A DNA stretch of 64,000 nt. Origin: Henckelia pumila. Taxonomy: Eukaryota > Streptophyta > Magnoliopsida > Lamiales > Gesneriaceae. The position numbers were made by a program, and so were the translations under genes. The notes under the pieces were generated by a model. The model worked only from the letters and a program-made list of their open reading frames with translations, did not search any database and was not told the DNA's origin. Shown here piece by piece: positions 22,654-35,100 of the stretch. Numbering within the stretch: position 1 is the first letter of the stretch; every line of letters begins with the position of its first letter. Where the stretch lies: positions 129,056,930-129,120,929 of the forward strand of contig NC_133123.1 in the NCBI RefSeq assembly GCF_033568475.1. The letters are read 5' to 3'.

Positions 22654-22923
22654 AAAAAAAATTAGAAGAATACCTTATCTATGACCATAAAATATATATT
22701 CCATTTTATTTCAGGAGGATTAATTTATTTATTTGAGAAAATAAAATAAAATAAAATACAAACAGTAGAAGTGCTAACAATAGCGAGGACTTGTACTTAA
22801 TTATAACAACCAGCGTTTCATTGTAAGCGTTGCATGCTTACAGTTAGAATAATTATCTATACTTATAACTTGTTATTGTAGCTAGATTAATGAGTTTTTC
22901 ATATATTTGTTTTAAATTAGGTT
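22654..22923. other. AT-rich spacer before the copia element
   Basis: Nothing recognised except a short AAAATAAAATAAAATA run at about 22737-22758. Confidence 0.5.
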
Positions 22924-22928
22924 GATAT

Positions 22929-23210
22929 TGTTGAAAATATATATAAATATATATTATTATTTATTGTTGAATGTTGAAGGTTGAAAGTTGAAAATTGAGT
23001 TGTAAAATATTGAAAATTAGTGTGTGATGATGTAATTAATGATGTATTAATTTTTGACTAATCTCCAATTGAGATCTATAAATAGGTCTCTCCATTTGTG
23101 TAGAAAAACACAATTGTGAAGAGAGAAAAATTTTATAAAGTGTAGAATTTGATAAATTTTGAGTTTTTGAGTTTTTACTTTTTACCGTAAATTTTTACTT
23201 TTTCACAACA
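22929..23210 (+). repeat. 5' LTR of the copia element
   Basis: Begins TGTTGAAAATAT and ends CACAACA. A TATA box TATAAATA is at 23077-23084. Confidence 0.97.
23077..23084 (+). promoter_or_regulatory. TATA box in the copia 5' LTR
   Basis: TATAAATA, followed by the expected short R/U5 region. The identical box is at 29188-29195 in the other LTR. Confidence 0.7.
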
Positions 23211-23228
23211 CGTTATCAGCACGATCGC
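23211..23228 (+). promoter_or_regulatory. Putative primer binding site of the copia element
   Basis: CGTTATCAGCACGATCGC follows the LTR directly. It is not the usual initiator-Met site TGGTATCAGAGC but has a related TATCAGCAC core. The tRNA is not assigned. Confidence 0.45.
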
Positions 23229-23459
23229 TCGAAGGTTCTCTATATTTTCCGACGCTCCAAAATACAAGAAGAAGTCAAAAATATTCAACAAGTAAGAATT
23301 TTTATTTTACTGTTTATATATTTTTATTGTGTATATATTAATATATAATATCATGTTATGAAAAAATAAGTTTTTTTCAAAACTTGTTATAAATCCTGGG
23401 AGGATGTTAAGACGACATCCCACACTCCCGGTAAGGGATACGACAAGTATAAAAGCCTC

Positions 23460-23790
23460 TAAGGTTTTTAAACAATAACGTGATATATATTTATTATGTA
23501 TATATTAACTATATTAATATATAATTTCATGTTATTATATAAAAGGTTGTCTATGACACTGACCTTATAATAACGTGATATGATATATATTATTGTGTAT
23601 TTATATACTAACCATATTTGTATAATCTCATGTTATTATATAAAAGGTTGTCTACGACACCGATCTTATAATAATGTGATATGATATACTATACCTGACT
23701 TTATAATAACTATATTGGTATAATTTCACAACATTATATAAAAAGCTGTCTACGACACTGACCTTATAATAATGTGATATGATATACATA
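23460..23790. repeat. Three diverged tandem repeats in the copia 5' leader
   Basis: The phrase TTGTCTAYGACACTGACCTTATAATAAYGTGATATGATAT recurs at about 23547, 23648 and 23746, roughly 100 bp apart, with AT-rich filler between. An earlier partial copy is near 23470. The role is unknown. Confidence 0.75.
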
Positions 23791-24203
23791 ATTATTTAAT
23801 TATGATTATCATTATATGCATTACATGATTATCACGAATTTTTATTCAACACATACTCAATTTTTTCTTTACCCCCAACGGTCACAAACGGTAACAAAAC
23901 GGCTAGTTTTTGCCCTATAAATATGTTCACTCAAACTCATTTTCAATCACACCAAATTCATTCTTTCTCTCAAAATATTTTATCCTCGGTTTTTTCGAAG
24001 ATGGAGATGATGACATTTATAAGGATATTTTTCATAACGACTATGATCATCATGCTCACGAGTCTTTTACTCACCAGCGATTTTCCAACACAATTTTTTC
24101 TCTATTTGTATACGCACTTGTAATTTACGTTCTTCCATTATTTTGTATTGTCATATTTATGGAAATTAACTAATAAAATGCATTGTTATTTTCTAGTACC
24201 ACC

Positions 24204-25239
24204 ATGTCGAACTTGGCGAAACTCGAATTCATTGCACTTGATATAACCGGAAAGAATTATATGCCATGGACCCTCGATGTAGAAATGCATCTCGAGTCAT
24301 TGGGTCTTAACGAAACTATCAAAGAAAATAACATATTCACAAGATAAAGCAAAAGCGATGATATTTTTACGCAGACATCTTGATGAGGGGTTGAAATGTG
24401 AATATTTGACCGAAAAAGACCCAATGATTTTGTGGAAAGGGTTAAAAGAACGTTTTGAGCATATACGGGAAGTTATACTTCCGATCGCACGAGATGAATG
24501 GAATACTTTAAGATTCCAAGATTTTAAAAAGGTGAGTGATTATAATTCTGCGATGTATCGAATTGTCTCACAGCTGAAATTTTGTGGGCATAATATTACT
24601 GAGATGGAAATGCTTGAAAAGACATTTTCCACATTCCACGCATCAAATATAACTCTACAACAGCAATATAGAGTGCGTGGATTTTCAAGATACTCAGAAC
24701 TCATCGCATGTTTACTCGTGGCGGAAAAGAATAATGAATTGCTCATGAGAAATCATCAGTCCAGACCTACTGGTTCAACGGCATTTCCTGAAGCAAATGT
24801 CGTAAGTAAAAATGAAAACCAAAATCAAAGATATAGACAAGATTTTGGTCGAGGTCGTGGACGAGGACGTGGGCGTGGACGTGGGCGTAGAAATGATCGC
24901 GGTCGTGGTCGAGGCCGTGGATTTGAAAATAAAAGAGATAGTTATTTCAATAACTCATCTCAAAGGAACGTCACGAACCACCCACAAAAGAGGCAGCATG
25001 ATAATACGGGTGAAAATGAAAATCATCCAAAAAGAACTGAGAGTGTTTGTTATAGATGTGGCACTCCAGGACATTGGTCAAGAACTTGTCGAGCCCCTGA
25101 GCATCTGTGTAAGCTCTATAAAGATTCAATAAAGGGGAAAGAAAAAGAGACCAATTTTACTGAAAACATTGACCATGCAAGTGGTTCAATGAATTTAGAC
25201 GCTGCCTACTTTTTGAATGATTTCGAAGATATTGATTAA
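24204..25239 (+). pseudogene. Copia gag with an early frameshift
   Basis: ATG at 24204 (context ACCACCATG) opens a typical copia gag (LEFIALDITGKNYMPW) but a one-base shift near 24330 closes it after 47 codons. The frame then continues to 25239. The rest shows the copia gag region, an Arg/Gly-rich stretch from simple CGTGGACGAGG repeats (about 24850-24920) and a CCHC zinc knuckle CYRCGTPGHWSRTC that binds RNA. It ends ..NDFEDID-stop. A 160-bp non-coding gap separates it from pol. Confidence 0.88.
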
Positions 25240-25399
25240 ATGTACTGGTGGGAAAAGAATGTAACAATGTAATTTTTATATTGTAAAACATATTATATTT
25301 TGCATGTATTGTTTTATTCTGCAATTAAATTGTAACATATTATAATTTGCATGTATCTTTCTTAATTCATTTTATTGCATATTGTTTTTGAAGATCATT

Positions 25400-28300
25400 A
25401 TGGAAAATGCTATGATCAAAGATGGAAATAATGCACTGGAAGTTTGCATACCAGATAGTGGTACAACGCACACTATCCTCAGAAATGAAAAATATTTCTT
25501 GGAATTAAAACCAACAAAAACAATGGTGAATACAATATCAGGTCCTGTAGACTTGATTGAAGGATGTGGCAAAGCACAATTTTTGTTACCTAATGGTACA
25601 AAATTTTTGATAAATAGTGCTTTATATTCACCACGATCACAAAAAATTTGTTGAGTTTTAATGATATATATTCTCATGGTTATGATACGGAAACAATAAC
25701 CGAAGGAAATGAGAAATATATGTGTCTTACTACATATAAATCAGGAAAGAAATATGTAGTTGAGAAATTATCAATGCTCCCTACTGGATTGCATTATACA
25801 CATATAAGTCCAATCGAATTAAATATGGTTATTGGAAATTCTTCAATACTAACAAATTGGCATGATCGATTGGGACATCCTGGTTCAATAATGATGCGAA
25901 GGATTATAGAAAATACAAGTGGTCATCCACTGAAAGACCAGAAGATCTTTCAGAATAATAAGTTTCAGTGTAAAGCATGTTCTCTGGGGAAACTTATTAT
26001 AAGACCATCACCAGCTAAAATCCAAAAGGAATCACCCATATTTCTTGAACGTATTCAAGGTGATATTTGTGGGCCAATTCATCCACCATGTGGACCATTT
26101 CGATACTTTATGGTATTGATCGATGCCTCTAGCAGATGGTCACATGTATGTTTATTGTCCACTCGGAATGTGGCATTTGCAAAATTGATGGCTCAAATAA
26201 TAAAATTGCGGAATCAATTTCCCGAATATACGATCAAGAAAATAAGACTTGATAATGCTGGAGAATTTACTTCCCAGACTTTTAACGACTATTGTATGTC
26301 GATGGGAATTACTGTTGAACATCCTGTAGCTCATGTTCATACACAAAATGGATTAGCTGAATCATTGATTAAACGTCTGCAGTTGATTGCTAGACCAATG
26401 ATTATGAGAACGAAACTCCCTATTTCTATATGGGGACATGCAATTTTACATGCTGCTGCATTGATTCGCATCAGGCCAAGTGCATATCATAAACACTCCC
26501 CATTGCAACTTGTATTTGGCAAAGAACCAGATATTTCTCATTTGAGAATTTTTGGATGTATGGTGTATGTGCCTATTGCACCACCTCAAAGAACAAAAAT
26601 GGGACCTCAAAGAAAGAATGGTATTTATATCGGCTATGATAGTCCATCAATCATTAGATATCTTGAGGCTCAGACAGGCGATGTGTTTACAGCATGGTTT
26701 GCTGATTGTCATTTTGATGAAAATAACTTCCCAATGTTAGGGGGAGAAAAGAAACACATCGAAAAAGAAATCACATGGTATGTACCATCATTATTACATT
26801 TGGATCCTAGAACTAAACAATGTGATAAAGATGTACAGCAAATTGTGCATTTGCAAAGAATAGCAAATCAAATGCCAGATGCATTTGCAGACACAAAAGG
26901 GGTAACAAAATCATATATACCTGCTGTAAATGCCCCTGCTCGAGTTGAAATTCCAAAGAAACAAAATGAAGACATTCATGATGTCATAAAACGCCTGAAG
27001 CGTGGAAGGCCAATCGGTTCAAAGGATAAAAATCCTCGGAAAAGAAAATACATAGAGAAAAATGATGATCAGAAAATAGAAAATGGTGTTCCAGAAGAAA
27101 CACACGATGATGAAAATATTTTGTCAGAACCACAAACTGACGAGAATCATGAAATCTCTATCAATTATATTAATACTGGAAAAATATGGAACCGAAAGAA
27201 TGTACAAGATATTGATGAGATATTTTCGTACAATGTGGCATGTGACATCGTAAATGAAGATAATGAACCAAAATCTTTTGGTGAATGCAAAACTCGAAAG
27301 GATTGGTCAAAATGGAAAGATGTCATCCAGGTTGAATTAAATTCGCTAAATAAACGTAGTGTTTTTGGACCTATAGTCCTTACACCTAAAGGTGTTAAAC
27401 CTGTTGGGTACAAATGGGTTTTTATTCGAAAGAGAAATGAGAAAAATGAAATAGTGAGATATAAAGCTCGACTTGTTGCACAAGGTTTTTCTCAAAGACC
27501 TGGAATTGATTATGAAGAAACATATTCTCCTGTTATGGATGCAATTACGTTTCGGTATTTGATCAGTTTAGCAGTGTCTGAAAACTTGGACATGCGTCTA
27601 ATGGATGTTGTTACAGCTTATTTATACGGATCACTTGATAGTGATATATACATGAAAATCCCTGAAGGATTTAAGATGCTAGAAGCACAAAGTTCAGAAC
27701 CCAGAGAATTTTATTCTGTGAAATTACAAAGATCATTGTATGGATTAAAGCAATCCGGCCGAATGTGGTATAATCGGCTAAGTGAACACTTGATGAAAAA
27801 GGGATATGTAAATGATCCAATATGCCCTTGTGTTTTCATCAAGAAAACAACATCGGGATGCGTGATTATTGCTGTATATGTTGATGATTTAAACATCATT
27901 GGAACGAATAAAGAAATTCAAGAAGTGATGTTATACTTGAAGGAAGAATTTGAAATGAAAGACCTTGGAAAAACCAAGTATTGTCTTGGTTTACAAATTG
28001 AACAAAAAGAATGTGGAATTTTTGTTCACCAGTCTAATTATACAGAGAAGGTCCTTAAACGTTTCAATATGGATCAATCAAATCCTTTAAGTACTCCAAT
28101 GGTTGTCAGATCATTGAATATAGAAAAGGATCCATTTCGTCCATGTGAAGATGATGAAGTTGTTCTTGGTCCTGAAGTACCATATCTAAGTGCCATTGGT
28201 GCCCTTATGTATCTTGCAAATTGCACTAGACCAGACATATCTTTTGCAGTAAATTTATTGGCAAGATTCAGTTCATGTCCAACGAAGAGGCACTGGAACG

Positions 28301-28875
28301 GAATTAAACATATATTCCGTTATTTACGAGGAACGACGGATTTGGGACTTTTGTATCCAAAAGATACAAATCAGAGAATAATTGGTTATGCTGATGCTGG
28401 ATACTTATCTGATCCACATAAGGCACGTTCCCAAACCGAATATGTATTTACTCGTGGAGGCACTGCAATCTCTTGGCGATCACAGAAACAAACACTTGTT
28501 ACAACTTCATCAAATCATGCCGAGATTATTGCACTACATGAAGCAAGCCGTGAATGTGTCTGGCTTAAATCAATGACTCGGCATATCCAAACTTCTTGCG
28601 GATTATCAGTGGACAAGAATCCAATCACACTGTATGAAGATAATGCCGCATGTGTTGCCCAAATGAAAGAAGGATACATCAAAAGTGACAGAACTAAACA
28701 TATTCCTCCTAAATTCTTTGCATACACTCAAGAGCTGGAGAAGAATAAAGATATTGATATCTGTTACATTCAATCAAGTGAGAACTCATCCGATCTCTTC
28801 ACAAAGGCACTTCCCACGGCGATATTCAGAAAACACATTTATAATATTGGGATGCGCAATCTACGAAATATGTGA
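25400..28875 (+). pseudogene. Copia pol: protease, integrase, reverse transcriptase, RNase H
   Basis: ATG 25400 starts the protease with CIPDSGTTHTI. At about 25648 a one-base loss in an A run (CACAAAAAATTTG) shifts the frame. The remainder is open for 1075 codons to 28875. In order it has the integrase zinc region (DRLGHPG..KACSLGK), the integrase core with DNAGEF and GLAESL, the RT with KYKARLVAQGF-like sequence and the catalytic YVDD at 27875-27889, and RNase H with GYADAGY, HAEIIALHEA and KHIPPKFF. Apart from the single shift it looks intact. Start of pol and its separation from gag may be natural to this lineage. Confidence 0.93.
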
Positions 28876-29030
28876 AGAATCATTCATGTTGACATCAGGG
28901 GGAGTTTACGTGGCTGCACTCTTTTTTTCTTACTATGGTTTTTGTCCCAATGGTTTTTCCTAGTAAGGTTTTTAACGAGGCAGTATACAACACGTAATGG
29001 AGATAGTCATTCTATCATGATCATCATCAC

Positions 29031-29039
29031 AAGGGGGAG
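29031..29039 (+). promoter_or_regulatory. Polypurine tract of the copia element
   Basis: AAGGGGGAG immediately before the 3' LTR, the primer for plus-strand DNA synthesis. Confidence 0.85.
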
Positions 29040-29321
29040 TGTTGAAAATATATATAAATATATATTATTATTTATTGTTGAATGTTGAAGGTTGAAAGTT
29101 GAAAATTGAGTTGTAAAATATTGAAAATTAGTGTGTGATGATGTAATTAATGATGTATTAATTTTTGACTAATCTCCAATTGAGATCTATAAATAGGTCT
29201 CTCCATTTGTGTAGAAAAACACAATTGTGAAGAGAGAAAAATTTTATAAAGTGTAGAATTTGATAAATTTTGAGTTTTTGAGTTTTTACTTTTTACCGTA
29301 AATTTTTACTTTTTCACAACA
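29040..29321 (+). repeat. 3' LTR of the copia element
   Basis: No difference from the 5' LTR was found by eye over 282 bp. Followed by the target duplication GATAT. Confidence 0.97.
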
Positions 29322-29326
29322 GATAT

Positions 29327-29876
29327 GTAAAAATTTACTAACATAGTTAGATAATTATAAATATTAAATAAAATTTTTTCTAAATTTAAAAGATTTTTGA
29401 ATGCGGATCAAATATATGTTAGATTTAGATAAGTTACAAATTTACTAAAATGGGTTTTTATGATATTTTTAATTAAATAATAATTTAATATATTTCAAAT
29501 TTGGTAGGGGTATTCTTAGTACTTCAAAATTACAAGAAGACACCAAAAAAATTTGTCCAAGGCCTTGATACTCTATAATATACTAGCATAATCTCGCACA
29601 TGCGATGTATGTGTATAAAATAATATAATATATTTATCATTATATGTTATATATAAACAATATATTTTTTATTTTTCATTAAAAATTAATTATGATTTTT
29701 TTATTTATAAAGTACTGTAATAAATTTAAAAGTTATTTATCTTATCTATAATTGTTAGTTGAAAAAAATATGGAAAATGTGTATAAATTAAATCAAAATT
29801 TACACATTTATTTGGTATAAGGGCAATTTTGAGAAAATAAAATTGGTGTTCTCATCCTAAGAGACTCATCTAATAT
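29327..29876. other. AT-rich intergenic DNA
   Basis: No gene or clear repeat recognised. Confidence 0.5.
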
Positions 29877-30022
29877 ATAGGCATAGTTTGGTACATATGA
29901 TAGGATAAGTATAAGATATATAATATAAGGATAAATTAAAGATAAGTAAAATGGTAGGGTATTATATTGAATGTTTGGTATGATTTTAATAAGAGTGATT
30001 AAATTTATATATTCGATTTTAA

Positions 30023-32069
30023 TGAAAGGGCCTGTGTCCTGATTTAATATTTAATGATCAAACAACCAGGATTAATTAATGTAAACAGCGAAAACGAGTT
30101 AAAAATTTGCGTTTGGGCCTACAGAAATTTCGGCATGACCTATTCGTAAATGGGACATCCCAAAAACCTGTACAACACAACCAGCAATATATACTCGAAA
30201 ATAGAGTCACAACTCCAATTTACAAACCTATAGCCGCACTGGCCAGGACTAAACACATGCAGAGCCGGCAAGGCTCGATCACACAAATAACAATTCAAAA
30301 CAAGGTCCAAAACTATTTATACAGATACACAGGGCATTACCCCGGCAAATATAAAACTCGCTAAACTAATATATATACATATATCTGGGAACTCGACTCC
30401 ACGCTCGCCTCACTGGGTACCACTAGATGACGCTCCACCAGATGCATCAAATCCCCCTGGATAACCTGCTATGGAATCACAAACAACCACAGCATAAAAA
30501 GAAAACAGGGGTCGGACCCCAGTACGACGAACTATAAAAATTATGACAAATATAACTGACATGAATAAAATCAAGTACAATGCAATGAAATGCAATGTAA
30601 TGCGTGACATGTATCAATGAAATAAGGGATACCAAAAGGAGTCCAAATAATCGTATCACAATAAACTCAGTGGCCACCCGTGCCAGGAACGCAGCAGACC
30701 TCAAATCATCACTGCTAATCCATACACGTAGCATCGGAGGGTGACAGGAGCGACCCGTCCAGCCTCATGCTGTCATCAGGAGTGTCGTACGTAGCATCGA
30801 GAGCACGGTTGCTACCCGCTCGGTCTCGTGCTAACTCAGGAGTGCACTAAATAATGTCACTCGCTCCATTGATGACTCAATATATCTCAAGAGATCAATA
30901 TCAATAGCAATCAAAGGAGTCAAGGCTCAACGTGCTATGAAAAATTAGTAAAATGAGTAAATGCAATCATATAATCCACATAAGCACATAAAACACGTTA
31001 GCACTCATTACAAAATACTTAATATCATTACATGTCATTATAGGTGTCGTAATATAAACAGGTCATACGTACCTCAACCAATTCTTAATTTACCGTAGAA
31101 ATTATCCCAAATATTTCTCGGATATTCCAATCCCAAATTTTCAGAATCTGTAATTTCAGAAAAATTGCTCATAAATCCTAAAATTCATATTTAATATTAA
31201 AACATCCTATTAATGACCAAATATCGAATATACGACTCTAAAAGTCGAACTACCTAAATATAAATAATCTGAAATTGTCCATAATTAGTTACTAAATCCT
31301 AAATTACTATAAGACAATTCTAACACAGTGAAACATTTAAATAGTAATTGCAATAATCCTAAAAGTCAAAAATCCCCAACTACAATAATCTGAAATTTCG
31401 AAATAATGCTAGAATAATTTCTGAAAAATAGCCAATACCTCCAATCGAGTCCGATATAATACCTACAACCAATAATAAATCAAATATTAATTATCGGAAG
31501 TTGATTGAATCAAAATTCCCAAAATTCGAAACACTAATCTCGAAATCTACCTCAAATATTCGAATTAGAGGTCTAATCAACCGAAACAACAACCCTCTAA
31601 ACTCCGGCGGCGATCGGCGGTGAACGACGGCGGCTGGTGCGACGGGTTTCCGGAAATCTCAATAAAAATATGAAATATAGGTACCGAAAGATAGCTCTCG
31701 TCGAGAGGATTCCAAAACTATATTTACTTTTGAAATCCGGCCAAAAACGAATGAGATACGACCCTTACAAGCGACGGGAAGATTTTGAAAGAAAAAGAAA
31801 ACGATACAGACGGGGATGACGATGAACGCGTGAGGAGAGAGAAACAGTCTGAATATATATATCCATATCTATTTAATTAGATATGTATTGCTTTAATGTG
31901 TGTCTTATTTTATTTATTCGGGGTTCAAACTTGACCCGGTTCGAGTTATTTCAACTCTTGTGTGCTCTATTAATAACATATTCATTTTAATATCGTCTAT
32001 AAACCGATATTTATAAATACATATTTTTAACACACAAATTAATTAATATATTAATATCGGGTCCTTACA
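30023..32069 (-). repeat. 3' LTR of the chromovirus
   Basis: Begins TGAAAGGGCC and ends GGGTCCTTACA on the plus strand. It lacks about 13 bp (a GGCGAACGGC duplication) present in the other LTR at about 38770-38790. Otherwise scattered single differences. ORFs inside both LTRs are not genes. Confidence 0.95.
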
Positions 32070-32082
32070 TTTCTCCCCCTCT
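32070..32082 (-). promoter_or_regulatory. Polypurine tract of the chromovirus
   Basis: On the minus strand AGAGGGGGAGAAA lies directly before the 3' LTR. Confidence 0.8.
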
Positions 32083-32146
32083 AAAAAGAAGATTTCGTCC
32101 TCGAAATCAAACACACATCAAACTTATATACATAGTGGTCAAGCAT

Positions 32147-35100
32147 CTACCACTGATAGTACATATGAAAATCAGAGTACATGGCATAAGTCACCACATT
32201 GTCAAACAAATGAGGCCATTCTTGATGCATTCGAGACTCCAATTCCCATGTAGCTTCTTCTCTCCCATGTCTACTCTATTCCACCATAACCAAAGGAATC
32301 GTTTTGTTCCTAAGTTGCTTTTCCTTACGATCAAGAATCTGCACTGGATACTCAACATAGCTAAGGGAACTATTCAACTCCACATCATCAGCCCTCAAGA
32401 TATGAGAAGGATCTGGTTCATACTTCCGCAGCATAGATACGTGAAATACATCATGTATCGCAGACAAACTCTGCGGCAAGTTCAAACGATACGCCAAAAT
32501 ACCAATCTTCTCAACAATCTCGTATGGACCGATATAACGAGGAGCTAATTTCCCTTTACACCCAAATCTCATAGTACCACGAAATGGTGATACTTTCAAG
32601 AAAACAAAATCGCCAACCTGAAATTCTAAAGGTCTACGTCTGTTATTAGCATAGCTGGCTTGACGATCCTGGGCTGCTTTCATTCTTTTCCTGATCAGGT
32701 CAACTTTTTCTTTCATCTCTTGAATAAACTCTGGTCCTGACAACTGTCGTTCTCCTACTTCTTCCCAGCAGATCGGAGATCTACATTTTCTGCCATACAA
32801 GGCTTCAAATGGTGTCATCCCGATAGATACTTGATAACTATTATTGTAAGAGAATTCCACCAGAGCTAAAGATTCTTGCCAACCACCACTAAAATCCATC
32901 ACAACAGCTCGTAATAAATCTTCAAGTGTCTGAATAGTCCTTTCAGATTGACCATCTGTCTGTGGATGATAGGCAGTACTCATGGCCAATTTAGAACCCA
33001 AAGCTGATTGCAAACTAGACCAAAACTTAGAAGTAAATCTGGGATCACAGTCTGATACTATAGTAACTGGCACACCATGCAATCGCACTATCTGATCAAT
33101 GTACATTTTCGCCATTTTCGTATATGTCCAAGTACGATCATATGGAATAAAATGGGCAGATTTAGACAATCTATCCACAATAACCCAAATGGCATCACAA
33201 CCACGATTAGATCGAGGTAGGTGTGTCACGAAATCCATAGTAATGTGTTTCCAATTCCGCTGTGGTACTTCAAGACTAAGTAACATACCACCTGGTCTCA
33301 TTCTTTCAGCCTTAACTTGTTGACACATCAAACACTTAGCCACAAAATCAAAAATATCATTCTTTATACCTTCCCACCAGTAATGGGCTTTCAAGATATG
33401 ATACATCTTTCTAATTCCAGGATGTACACTATGTCGACTACAATGAGCTTCTCGTAGTATATCGTCTTTCAAATCTATCAAATTCGAAACCACAAGTCTA
33501 CCATTATAACGCAAACATCCATCAGAAGCAACAAGAAATTTCCCTGACTGACCAGCTGGAGTTAATTCTTTCAAATGATGAATATATGGATCAGTCTTTT
33601 GTGCTGCTTTGATTTTTGAAATTATTCGTGGTTCAACTTGAATAGATGAAACTATGAAATGATTACCTTTAGCTCGATAAGTCCATCATGAAGTTCTCAA
33701 ATGCTCATGAACTTTAGAAATAGTTAAAGATGCCAACATCTTAGTATGAACTTTTCTGCTCAAAGCATCTGCAACTTGATTCACGTTTCCTGGCTGGTAT
33801 TGAATATCACAGTCAAAATCCTTAAGTAATTCCAACCATCGACGTTGTCTCATATTCAAATCAGACTGTGTGAATAAATATTTCAGACTCTTATGATCGG
33901 AATAAATCACAAACTGTTCACCGTACAGATAATGACGCCATATTTTCAATGCATGCACAATGGCAGCCAATTCTAAATCATGAACTGGATAACGAGTCTC
34001 ATGTGGTTTCAATTGAAGAGATGCATACGCAATCACGCGTCCATTTTGCATCAAAACACAACCCAGTCCATTCAAAGAAGCATCTGTACAGACAACAAAT
34101 CCACCTGAGCCTGAAGGTAATGCTAGTACTGGAGCCGTAGTCAATTTCTCTTTCAAAGTCTGAAAACTAGCTTCACATTCCTCAGTCCACACAAAACGTC
34201 GATCTTTTTGCGTCAATATAGTCATAGGCCTAGCTATTTCAGAAAATCCCTTGATGAAACGCCTATAATATCCGGCCAAACCCAAAAAGCTACGAATCTC
34301 AAAGACATTGGTTGGTTTGGACCAATTAAGAACAGCTTCAATTTTACTAGGATCGACAGATACCCCTTGTGCTGATATCACATGTCCTAGAAATAATACT
34401 CTGTCCAGCCAAAATTCACACTTCGAAAACTTAGCATATAATTGTGATGTTCTGAGTATCTGAAGAACTAATGTTAAATGTTCTTTATGCTCCTTCCTTG
34501 ACTTAGAATAAATCAAAATGTCATCAATGAAAACGATAACAAATCGATCTATAAACTTCCGAAACACACGATTCATTAAATCCATAAAAACCGCTGGAGC
34601 ATTAGTCAACCCGAAAGGCACAACTAAGAATTCATAATGTCCGTAACGCGTTCGAAATGCTGTCTTGGAAACATCTTCCTCTCGAACTCGAAGTTGATGA
34701 TATCCGGAACGAAGATCAATTTTAGAATATACAGATGTACCCTGCAACTGATCAAACAAGTCATCAATTCGTGGCAAAGGATACTTATTCTTCACAGTAG
34801 CCTGATTCAATTGCCGATAATCGATGCACATTCTCATCGTTCCGTCTTTCTTCTTCACAAACAAGACTGGAGCACCCCAAGGTGATACACTTGGTCTAAT
34901 ATAACCTTTTTCCAGCAAATCTTGCAATTGCGTCTTGAGTTCTTTCAATTCTGCTGGAGCTAATCGATATGGAGCTCGGAAAATAGGACTTGTCCCTGGC
35001 ATTAATTCAATGCTAAGATCTATTTCCCTTTGAGGCGGAAAACCCGGAATCTCATCAGGAAATACATCAGGAAAATCCTTAACGACAGGAATATTTGAAA

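Larger units (their letters stand above)
22929..29321 (+). mobile_element. Ty1/copia LTR retrotransposon, young but frameshifted
   Basis: Both LTRs are 282 bp (22929-23210 and 29040-29321), start TG, end CA, and appear identical in a base-by-base reading. A 5-bp target duplication GATAT flanks the element (22924-22928 and 29322-29326). A polypurine tract AAGGGGGAG lies at 29031-29039, directly before the right LTR. Internal order is gag, protease, integrase, RT, RNase H, as in copia. Identical LTRs indicate a very recent insertion, yet gag and pol carry frameshifts. Confidence 0.97.

Noticed and set aside
23910-24173. 87-codon ORF upstream of copia gag
   Set aside because: It lies in the AT-rich leader, resembles no known domain and overlaps the region before the true gag start.
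24812-25132. 106-codon ORF in a second frame of gag
   Set aside because: Shadow of the Arg/Gly-rich gag region made by simple repeats.
30107-30734. ORFs in the chromovirus LTR, repeated at 37263-37890
   Set aside because: They are in both LTR copies, lie in U3/R sequence, and have no protein similarity I recognise.
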